A stretch of DNA of 64,000 bases from Bryobacterales bacterium (GTDB lineage: Bacteria > Acidobacteriota > Terriglobia > Bryobacterales > Bryobacteraceae), in contig PMOK01000267.1 of assembly GCA_003162425.1 (NCBI GenBank), positions 55,372-119,371 on the forward strand, given 5' to 3'. The notes beneath the pieces were generated by a model. That model was not told where the DNA came from. It was given only the letters and a program-made list of their open reading frames with translations, and did no database searches. Every line of letters starts with the position of its first letter. The first letter of the stretch is position 1. Shown here piece after piece: positions 7,860 to 14,538 of this stretch. A program made the translations under genes and the position numbers.

Positions 7860-8726
7860 TTAAGCGTGTACACCGCTGGCCGCCAGGGGCTTCGCTCGAC
7901 CGCAGGCGAGTTCGGTCCGCATCATCTCCGTCAATTTCCGCATTACTGGAGCGAGGTTTCCTAGATATGTGCGGAAAACGGAAGAGGCCCGCTCAGCGTC
8001 GAATTGTGTTTTAGCGGCGGCCAGGTAACGATCGAGCGCTTCCACTACTACCAGAAAGTGATCGGCCTCGGTATCGTCCTCCACATGGGCGGCGATGTAG
8101 GTGATGGCTTTGCGGCGTTCTTGCGGGGTGAGGCGAGTGTGTTGCTGGAAATAGGCGTCCGCCGACGGTTGAGCGATTGAATACTCGCCATGATTGTAAA
8201 TTTCCGAGAACATGTTGGTCAGCAATCCATCGGCGATGGGTTCCACTACCATGTTGCGGTAGCACCATCGGCTGAAACGATGGGCCTCCGGGAGACGGAA
8301 TCTCCGTAGCGTCCAAAGGTCGCCGCCGGTGAGAGCCTCCGCAAAATCGTCGTAGAGCTCCGCGTGTGTGGCGCCATCGAAGTCCAGGCCGAGATCCTCG
8401 TAACTGGTGGCTGCATTCCGCGCCGCGGCAAGGTATAGGTTGGACCGGTCCGGGTCTTCCGCACCGCCGGCGGATCTTTGCAGGCGGCAGGAAAGCCCAT
8501 AGATCCCGAGCATCTTGAGGTGCGTCGCCTTCCAGGAACCAGCGAACGTACACAGCAGGTCGCGCGACCATGCCGATGAAGGGAGCATGCGGAAGAACTC
8601 TTCGATGCTTTCTACCGCGGTCTGCTCTGCGGAGAAAGCGCTCCGCAGCGTGTTACGGAGCTCCACGCGAGGGACCAGAGAGATTATAGGGTCGACGACG
8701 GAAGTTAGGGAAGTATCACTATGCAT
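7860..8726 (-). CDS. Heme-oxygenase-like diiron oxidase (HDO) family protein
   Basis: This 288-residue, nearly all-helical protein has acidic and histidine residues spaced as in the TenA/heme-oxygenase-like fold: ELYDDFAEAL around residue 128, MFSEIYNHGEYS around 185, and YIAAHVEDDTEADHF around 222. Proteins of this type (UndA, BesC, SznF central domain) bind two irons and perform oxidative cleavage, desaturation or N-oxygenation of amino and fatty acids. It is the first gene of a three-gene operon with a racemase and an adenylation enzyme, pointing to an amino-acid-derived small molecule. I identify the fold from the pattern, not a close homolog; a diiron site is likely but not proven. Confidence 0.7.
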   Translation of the reverse strand: MHSDTSLTSVVDPIISLVPRVELRNTLRSAFSAEQTAVESIEEFFRMLPSSAWSRDLLCTFAGSWKATHLKMLGIYGLSCRLQRSAGGAEDPDRSNLYLAAARNAATSYEDLGLDFDGATHAELYDDFAEALTGGDLWTLRRFRLPEAHRFSRWCYRNMVVEPIADGLLTNMFSEIYNHGEYSIAQPSADAYFQQHTRLTPQERRKAITYIAAHVEDDTEADHFLVVVEALDRYLAAAKTQFDAERASSVFRTYLGNLAPVMRKLTEMMRTELACGRAKPLAASGVHA

Positions 8727-9109
8727 TGCGATAGGAGTGGCTTCAGGGCCAGGATATTCTCACTGAAATGTTGCCTTACTGCCTGCCTGAATGACATTCT
8801 TCGTTAATGAAAGCGCCGCCGAGAAGCGGCCTCGCGCCCGTTGCCGGAAAAAATACGTCGGATACCAGTGCTCCAGTGCTGGTCTTGGCCGATCCGCCAA
8901 GGCGGGGTTCGAATCTCTTGTCGGATAGATAACAGGTGGCGCTGGGTGTATTATTCGGTCAACGAACGCTGGCTTGCCTTTCGAAGAGCGGCGCGTTGGC
9001 TTTCAGAATACTTGAGGTGCAACCGCAATAGTTTGTAACGCCTTGTCACGCCGGCGCACGATTCATAGTGCGCCAGTTTGCTCCAAACCGGTAATCTGAT
9101 GGTTTTCTA
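8727..9109. other. Intergenic region between divergent transcription units
   Basis: About 380 bases with no convincing gene. It must carry the promoter of the minus-strand HDO operon, but no clear -35/-10 pair stands out. Around 8880-8925 a GGGTTCGAATC string looks like a tRNA T-loop, but no cloverleaf can be drawn. Confidence 0.5.
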
Positions 9110-9137
9110 TTGACGGGGCCCGCGAAAGGTGGTATAA
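9110..9137 (+). promoter_or_regulatory. Sigma-70-type promoter of the PilZ gene
   Basis: TTGACG at 9110-9115 and TATAAA at 9132-9137 with a 16-base spacer. Transcription would start near 9144, leaving a short leader that holds GGAGGGG ahead of the ATG at 9170. This argues against a longer reading of the downstream gene. Confidence 0.75.
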
Positions 9138-9169
9138 AAACGTCATTCTGTATCTTTTCTGGAGGGGAA

Positions 9170-9550
9170 ATGTCTCCCGCCATGGCACGTACCGCTGTTC
9201 GGCTTTTAGAAACCCATCGAGCTGATCAGCGTTTACACCAAAGGTATCCGATCACACTGAAAGTTGAATACAAGTTGCTGAAAAAGGGGCGAGTTGATCG
9301 TCTTGGAACCGGCCTTACAATGAATATCAGCAGCGGCGGAATCTTTTTTGAAACCGGCGACACTCTGCCGGTGAAAAGCCGAGTGGAGTTAGCCATGGAT
9401 TGGCCCTGCTTATTGGAAGGTGTGTGTGCCCTGAAGCTGGTAATGCGGGGGCGCATCGTTCGTAAAGATACTACAGGAGTTGCGGTTCAGATCGCGAGTC
9501 ATGAGTTCCGCACGGCGGGCCTTCGGTCCCTGAGCCGTCCCACGGCATAA
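9170..9550 (+). CDS. PilZ-domain protein (c-di-GMP receptor)
   Basis: A 126-residue protein, essentially a single PilZ domain. The c-di-GMP-binding motif RLHQR (RxxxR) is near residue 20 and the second motif NISSGGIFF (N/DxSxxG) near 47; both are intact. PilZ proteins sense c-di-GMP and adjust motility, exopolysaccharide output or transcription through a partner. The start was chosen at 9170 because GGAGGGG sits just upstream and a promoter overlaps the longer N-terminal extension. No effector domain is present, so it should act by binding another protein. Confidence 0.88.
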   Translation: MSPAMARTAVRLLETHRADQRLHQRYPITLKVEYKLLKKGRVDRLGTGLTMNISSGGIFFETGDTLPVKSRVELAMDWPCLLEGVCALKLVMRGRIVRKDTTGVAVQIASHEFRTAGLRSLSRPTA

Positions 9551-9595
9551 AGCGGGCTTCGGCGAGCGGGCTACCGGTACATCCGCCAAGTGCTT

Positions 9596-10267
9596 TCAGG
9601 TCCAGGTGTCTTCGCAGTCTTCCTCCAGTTCCTTCCAATACCGTTCGACGGCGGCGCGGACCAATTGCGCCCGCGAGCGAACACCGGTCTTGCGAAAAAG
9701 CTGCTGGAGGAACGCTTTGATGAGTGATTCCGATACACCCAATTTATGCGCAATTTCTTTGTTGGTCCGGCCACTGAAAACGCCGCAGAGCACCTGGCGC
9801 TCGCGCGGTGTGAGGGGATGCCCCGCTTCCGGATAGCCGTTCTGTTCGGTGCGGACGATACTGGTGGCCCCTCCCTCGAGCTGGTCCGTACCCCGCATGA
9901 TCTCGCGGATCTTCTCGATCAGGAGCTGGGGACGCTCATGCTTTAAGAAAATTCCCGCGCACCCCCGTTGCAGCAGCCGGCCAGCCTCGAGCTTGCTGAC
10001 ACCCGCCGTTACAACCAGCACTTTGCCCGAAAATCCTTCCGCTCGCGCCAAGTTCAGAAACGCCCCGCCTTGCTCGAAGCCAAGATTGATATCCAGGAGC
10101 ACAACATCCACTGGCCTCGACTTCACAATCTCCAACCCCTCGCCGACAGTGGCGCCTTCTCCGATGATTTCGATATCGGTCTGGGCCGCCAGCAGGCGTG
10201 CAATCGCTTCACGAAACAAGGCGTGATCGTCGATCAGCACGATCTTCGTCGCGTCAGGCACTGGCAC
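9596..10267 (-). CDS. NarL/FixJ-family response regulator
   Basis: This 223-residue protein has an N-terminal receiver domain (KIVLIDDHALFREA start, phospho-acceptor Asp in VVLLDINL near residue 59, Thr in VVTAG, Lys in IFLKHE). A C-terminal LuxR-type helix-turn-helix covers about 150-215 (LTPRERQVLCGVFSGRTNKEIAHKLGVSE is the recognition region, seen in pieces). It would be phosphorylated by the kinase encoded immediately upstream, whose gene overlaps it by 14 bases. It is probably a transcription activator; targets are unknown. The C-terminus has an acidic extension after the HTH. Confidence 0.92.
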   Translation of the reverse strand: MPVPDATKIVLIDDHALFREAIARLLAAQTDIEIIGEGATVGEGLEIVKSRPVDVVLLDINLGFEQGGAFLNLARAEGFSGKVLVVTAGVSKLEAGRLLQRGCAGIFLKHERPQLLIEKIREIMRGTDQLEGGATSIVRTEQNGYPEAGHPLTPRERQVLCGVFSGRTNKEIAHKLGVSESLIKAFLQQLFRKTGVRSRAQLVRAAVERYWKELEEDCEDTWT

Positions 10268-11684
10268 TTTCCTGAGCCATTACGGTGGGAAGCTCAACTA
10301 CAAAGCAACACTCCCCGGGCTGTTGCGTATGTTGCAGCTCGCCGCCGAAGGTCCGTATAATCGCTCTCGATATGAACAAACCGAAACCAGTCGACGAAGC
10401 TCCGGACTGCAAGGGCTGGAACATTCGATCCGCGGCCGAGATGCCGGGCCCATTGTCGGTAAAACGGATGATAACCGACTCGCCTGTCAACCGATCCGCA
10501 CTAATGCGGAGTTGTCCTTCCGGCCTGCCTTTCAGCGCTCTGCAACTGTTTTGAGCCAGATTGATGAACACCTGCAGCAGACCCGAATGGTCCGCCCGCA
10601 CATGGGGCAGGGAAGCGCCGATTCCCCAATCGAGACCAGCCCCAGCTTCGTCGAAAGTTGGCGAGATGATGGTGCGCAGCTCCTGAAGCAGTTCGGCCAC
10701 ATCGACGCCTTCCAAAACCTCTTCACTATCGTCCTCAAGATCCTGGGACGAGAGCTTCAAAACACTTTCTATCACGCTGCCAAGAGCGCCAAAGTCCGCG
10801 CTATCCCGCACGCCGGCACAGTTGTTGAGGTTCTGGTAAAGAACGGACGCCGCAGCCGCCAGATTGCGTATTTCATGCGAAACGGCGCCTGCAATGATTC
10901 GTGAACTGCTCAGAAGCTGCCGAAGACCGCTCTCTTCGCGGTCGCGGAGTTGCTCGGTCACATCGGATATGATCGCCGCCAGGCGTGGACCGGAGCGGCC
11001 CACATACAGGGAGACCCAGATATGTGCATAGAATGTCTCGCCATTGCGCAGATGCCCGCTGGCCTCCACCACCGTACGCATCACACGAATTGTCGGCTTC
11101 GATCGCAGGAGCTTGGCGAGTAGTGGAATGTAAGTTTCGATAGATTCGCCTTCCGGAGACCCCTGCGCAAATCCCAACAGCCGCCGAGCCGCTTCATTCG
11201 TCCTGGCGATCTTACCTTCCGAATCTACCGTGAGAACGGCAGCGGGACTGCTCTCCACCAAAGCGCGCGCTTCGCCCTCGGCGTCCGAACGAGCCATTGC
11301 TTCCTCTCGCATTCTGCGCATGATCCTGCCGTTTCGAACCAGCTCGCCGGCAAACAGCGCCGCTCCCGTAAATGCAACCAGGCTCAAGCTGATCCGCACG
11401 GGCGCACTTTGGTCGAACGCAAAGGGTCCGAAGATCTCGCGCTCCAATACCAGAGCGATCGCCAGCAGGAAGATCATCCATCGCGGTACGAAAGCCGCGG
11501 CAACCAGCAGTGGAAGAAAGAAGAGAGATGCAAGCGAGACCTTGGGGCCGAGCAATCGTTCGCAAATCGTCAGTCCGGCAACCGCGACGGCGCAAAACGA
11601 CAGGACTATCAGGCGGGTTCGGGGCGAGACTGGGTCGGTGAGGTCGACTGACATCGCTGCCATTCGATGATAACTCTTGACCAA
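10254..11684 (-). CDS. Membrane PAS-domain sensor histidine kinase
   Basis: This 476-residue kinase starts with about three or four hydrophobic helices (residues 25-120). A PAS domain follows (about 140-260; ALVESSPAAVLTVDSEGKI). The phospho-acceptor His is in AVSHEIRNLAA near 268, and a HATPase domain holds the N-box INLAQNSCRAL near 377, G1-box DNGPGI near 412 and G2-like GFGLFIS. The periplasmic loops are small, so it probably senses something in or at the membrane, or through PAS. The 3' end overlaps the response-regulator gene by 14 bases, making a two-gene two-component operon. Confidence 0.92.
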   Translation of the reverse strand: MVKSYHRMAAMSVDLTDPVSPRTRLIVLSFCAVAVAGLTICERLLGPKVSLASLFFLPLLVAAAFVPRWMIFLLAIALVLEREIFGPFAFDQSAPVRISLSLVAFTGAALFAGELVRNGRIMRRMREEAMARSDAEGEARALVESSPAAVLTVDSEGKIARTNEAARRLLGFAQGSPEGESIETYIPLLAKLLRSKPTIRVMRTVVEASGHLRNGETFYAHIWVSLYVGRSGPRLAAIISDVTEQLRDREESGLRQLLSSSRIIAGAVSHEIRNLAAAASVLYQNLNNCAGVRDSADFGALGSVIESVLKLSSQDLEDDSEEVLEGVDVAELLQELRTIISPTFDEAGAGLDWGIGASLPHVRADHSGLLQVFINLAQNSCRALKGRPEGQLRISADRLTGESVIIRFTDNGPGISAADRMFQPLQSGASSTGFGLFISRAIIRTFGGELQHTQQPGECCFVVELPTVMAQESASA

Positions 11685-11755
11685 CCGCCGCGGAAGTTTT
11701 ACTTTTCCACGGCTATTCTAGGCAAGAGGAACCGTTGGGATTAGATGCGAAGAAT

Positions 11756-12241
11756 CTAGGAGCACTCTCTTCGCGCAACGCCGGCGGCTTCGACGTCCTT
11801 CACCACCCTGCGCACACATCCCAGCCACTCCTTCTCGGAAACTGGCCCCCAACCCGAAGGGCGTTCCAACGTGGCGTGGGCGTGCACCGCGGTGCGGACG
11901 CGAGTATCGCTGTTGCGAATGGCGATGATCTTGACGGGCCGTTCGGAACTCAGGGATTGTATCAACTCCGAGACACCCGCCAACTCTGGATTCACCACAA
12001 TGACATCGATTTTCAAATTCAAATCGCGGGCGAGAGAATCAGTCTGCCCGGAATTCAAAGCGGGCACGACTTGACAGCCTGCCTGACTAAACATCTGGCC
12101 CAACCACCAGACAAAGCCCAGGTCCTCATCAACGATGAGGACAACTGGGGCACGTGAAGGTTCCGACACGCGCCATGCTCCCCAGGTTGTCGCCGGAGGA
12201 AAAACCTCGCGATGAGGGAGCGCCCGCAGTTTGGAGTTCAT
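11756..12241 (-). CDS. Degenerate receiver-domain protein
   Basis: A 161-residue protein when started at the ATG at 12241 (a TTG start would add nine residues). After a 30-residue leader, residues about 32-150 look like a receiver domain: VVLIVDEDLGFVWWL is the acidic pocket and IDVIVVNPELAGV is the position of the phospho-acceptor. There Asp is replaced by Asn, so normal phosphorylation is unlikely. It sits upstream of the kinase on the same strand, 71 bases away, and may act as a phosphorylation-independent partner or titrator. The assignment rests on pattern only. Confidence 0.6.
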   Translation of the reverse strand: MNSKLRALPHREVFPPATTWGAWRVSEPSRAPVVLIVDEDLGFVWWLGQMFSQAGCQVVPALNSGQTDSLARDLNLKIDVIVVNPELAGVSELIQSLSSERPVKIIAIRNSDTRVRTAVHAHATLERPSGWGPVSEKEWLGCVRRVVKDVEAAGVARRECS

Positions 12242-12434
12242 AGTTTTGAGTAGTAGCCGATGCCACAATTCGCTTGCTGTCCCGAGTTAGTCATTCGCAT
12301 GAGAAATTGGGAGCGAAGCCTAGTAAAACATGTCGGTTATAAGGTTGCAACCTATCTTTCGTACAGGTGGATACTGCGAGTTAGGGGTAGAACCAAGGCG
12401 TAGCCGGCACCTTTCAGTGAAATTTCCAGGTGCG

Positions 12435-12448
12435 GTAACAAATGTTAC
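12435..12448. promoter_or_regulatory. Perfect 14-bp palindrome, possible operator
   Basis: GTAACA-AA-TGTTAC lies in the 450-base gap between the receiver gene and the TPR gene, about 250 bases before the latter. Perfect two-fold symmetry suggests a site for a dimeric regulator, but the regulator is not recognisable. The rest of the gap holds no gene that I can support. Confidence 0.4.
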
Positions 12449-12698
12449 AGGCGTGAGATTATCCGCCATAAATCTAGCTTACAGTTCCATTCCAGAGAGG
12501 ACCGAAGTTCGCGACTGTCTTCCTGGATTCACATCTGTCACCCACAATTTCCATTTCCAAACTGACCATCCAATGCTACACTGCTGTTAACATATTTGTA
12601 ATCAAAGAGACACATGATTGAAATATTTAGTCGAGTTCTAAGGTAGAGACCTGAGTCTGACGTTCCCCAATCAGCGGACGATGGTCCGGGAGGTTTGG

Positions 12699-14084
12699 AT
12701 GGCGCCGAACCCAACGAAACAAAAGAGGTCGGTGAAGTTCGCGGTAGGAATCCTCGGTTGTTGCGTTTTCGGGCCACCGGCCTCGATGGCGCAAGACGCG
12801 GAATGGGGGCAATTGCTTGCCCAAGGCCAACAACTCCAAGCCCAAGGGCGATATGCCGAGGCTGCTTCCTCCTTTCAATCCGCACTTGATCTTGCTAGCG
12901 CGTCTTCACAACCGTTGGAGACGGCGCAGAGCCTGTATCAACTGGCGCTGGTGAAGCAGGTTCTCGGCGACTATTCCTCGGCGGGCGCGCTATACGAGAA
13001 AGCCACGGCCCTGTGCGAGCAGCACCCAGCGCCCAGATTGATGGGAGCAATCCTTCTGAACAACGCTCGTTTGTACGGAGTGGAAGGCAAGTTTGAAGAG
13101 GCAGCGGTCCTGGCGGGAAAATCGCTGGAGATCCATCAGACGCAGCTCGGGCCAAACCATCCGAGCGTGGCCGACACGCTGGACGCGGTGGGCTGGATTC
13201 AACTTCGGCTAGGCCATTATCAGCAAGCGGAGTCGGCTTACGTGCAGTCCCTCGCGATTCGGGAGAAGGCGAAAACTCCGGACCAATTGGGAGTGGCCGC
13301 AACTCTGAACGATCTGGGCTTCCTGCAGTATTCGCTGGGGCATTACCTAGAAGCAGAAGTATCGTACCGGCGGGCGCTGGCGTTACGGCGTGCGGGTCTT
13401 GGATCGAACCATCCCGATCTGGCCGATAGCATGCTGCGGCTGGCCGAGTTGTATCGAGTGAAGCATCAGTTCAGCAAGGCCGAACAACTTTTCGAAGGGA
13501 CGATTCCCATGCTTCAAGCGGCGCTCGGTCCCGAACATCCCCGTGTGGCGAATGCGAGCAACAACTTGGGAGTGCTGTACTGCGACGAAGGCCGGCTGGA
13601 GGAAGCCCGGCCGCTGTTCGACCGTGCCCTCGATATTTATGAGAAGGCTTTTGGCAAGGACCATTATCAATTGGCTGGCGTACTGAGCAATCTGGCGCTC
13701 ATCGAGACAAATCAACACGCCTATCAGAACGCCGAGAGTGCATACTTACGTGCGCTGGCAATTGAAGAGAAGACGGTTGGGCCCGATCATCCCGAAGTGG
13801 CGGCCATGCTGAACAACCTGGCCCAGATCTATCGCTTCGAAAGCCGCTACGCGGACGCCGAAAAGGCATATCTCCGGGCCATTGGCATCTGGGAGCAATC
13901 CGTCGGGGCAGCGCATCCCGATTTGGCCGGATGCCTGTTGAACTATGCCGCGCTGCTGCGAAAGGTCCATCGTAAGAAGGAAGCCGCTGAGATGGAAGCG
14001 CGGGCGAAACAGGTGCTGGCGGCACACGGGCAGAACTATTCGGCCGCGACGCTGGTAGATTGGCACGAACTGCAGCGGCATTAA
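12699..14084 (+). CDS. Secreted TPR-repeat protein
   Basis: A GGGAGG Shine-Dalgarno five bases before the ATG at 12699 decides the start (461 residues). A signal peptide (KFAVGILGCCVFGPPASMAQ) precedes about nine 42-residue tetratricopeptide repeats of the kinesin-light-chain type. Each repeat carries variants of a GPxHPxVAxxLNNLAxLY core and ends in AExxYxRALAI. Such repeats form a superhelix for protein binding. It should act outside the cytoplasm as a scaffold. No enzyme domain is present. It is apparently a single-gene unit, followed by the PadR promoter region. Confidence 0.88.
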   Translation: MAPNPTKQKRSVKFAVGILGCCVFGPPASMAQDAEWGQLLAQGQQLQAQGRYAEAASSFQSALDLASASSQPLETAQSLYQLALVKQVLGDYSSAGALYEKATALCEQHPAPRLMGAILLNNARLYGVEGKFEEAAVLAGKSLEIHQTQLGPNHPSVADTLDAVGWIQLRLGHYQQAESAYVQSLAIREKAKTPDQLGVAATLNDLGFLQYSLGHYLEAEVSYRRALALRRAGLGSNHPDLADSMLRLAELYRVKHQFSKAEQLFEGTIPMLQAALGPEHPRVANASNNLGVLYCDEGRLEEARPLFDRALDIYEKAFGKDHYQLAGVLSNLALIETNQHAYQNAESAYLRALAIEEKTVGPDHPEVAAMLNNLAQIYRFESRYADAEKAYLRAIGIWEQSVGAAHPDLAGCLLNYAALLRKVHRKKEAAEMEARAKQVLAAHGQNYSAATLVDWHELQRH

Positions 14085-14140
14085 TCAGAAGGCGGCAGGA
14101 GGCAGGAGGCAGAGGGCAGCCCCGCATGTGAGTAAGGGTA

Positions 14141-14178
14141 CTGTAGACACTCTACAGAATATATGGTAGACTGCCTAC
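14141..14178. promoter_or_regulatory. Probable PadR operator region
   Basis: A perfect inverted repeat CTGTAGA-CAC-TCTACAG at 14141-14157 is followed by GTAG-ACTGC-CTAC at 14166-14178, ending three bases before the PadR start codon. TGTAGA-type dyads are typical PadR sites, so this is a good candidate for autoregulation. No Shine-Dalgarno is visible, so translation may be leaderless. Confidence 0.7.
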
Positions 14179-14181
14179 ACA

Positions 14182-14538
14182 ATGAGCCCCAAGCCGCCCA
14201 CGCGCGTTGAACTACTGCAAGGCACGCTCGATCTCCTGATCCTTCGCACATTGCTGGCCGGTCCGAGCCACGGCCACGCCATCGCTAAACACATTCAGCG
14301 GACTTCGGAGGAATTGCTCCAAGTAGAGACCGGCTCTCTCTATCCGGCGCTCCACCGCCTGGAGGCGCAAGGTTGGATCGCGGCTTCCTGGGAGCTATCG
14401 GATAAAGGCAAGCGAGCCAAGTATTATCGCCTCACGCCTCGCGGGCGGAAACAGCTCGCCAGCGAGCAATCGAAATGGCAGGCGTTCGCCCGCGCCATGG
14501 GACTGGTCTTGAAGCCAGCCGATCAGGAGGCCGAATGA
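14182..14538 (+). CDS. PadR-family transcriptional repressor
   Basis: A 118-residue winged-helix protein with the standard PadR pattern: LLQGTLDLLILRTLLAGPSHG, then a wing region SLYPALHRLEAQGWIAASW and KYYRLTPRGRKQL. It lacks the long C-terminal Vir domain, as in subfamily 2. PadR proteins repress transporters and stress genes through TGTAGA-type dyads, two of which lie directly upstream. The stop overlaps the permease start (ATGA), so the pair is co-translated. This PadR-permease pairing is very common in Acidobacteria. Confidence 0.92.
   Translation: MSPKPPTRVELLQGTLDLLILRTLLAGPSHGHAIAKHIQRTSEELLQVETGSLYPALHRLEAQGWIAASWELSDKGKRAKYYRLTPRGRKQLASEQSKWQAFARAMGLVLKPADQEAE

Noticed and set aside
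8841-9038. Small open frame and a tRNA-like GGGTTCGAATC string upstream of the PilZ gene
   Set aside because: No acceptor, D- or anticodon stem can be folded around the T-loop-like string, and the frame has no family features or ribosome site.
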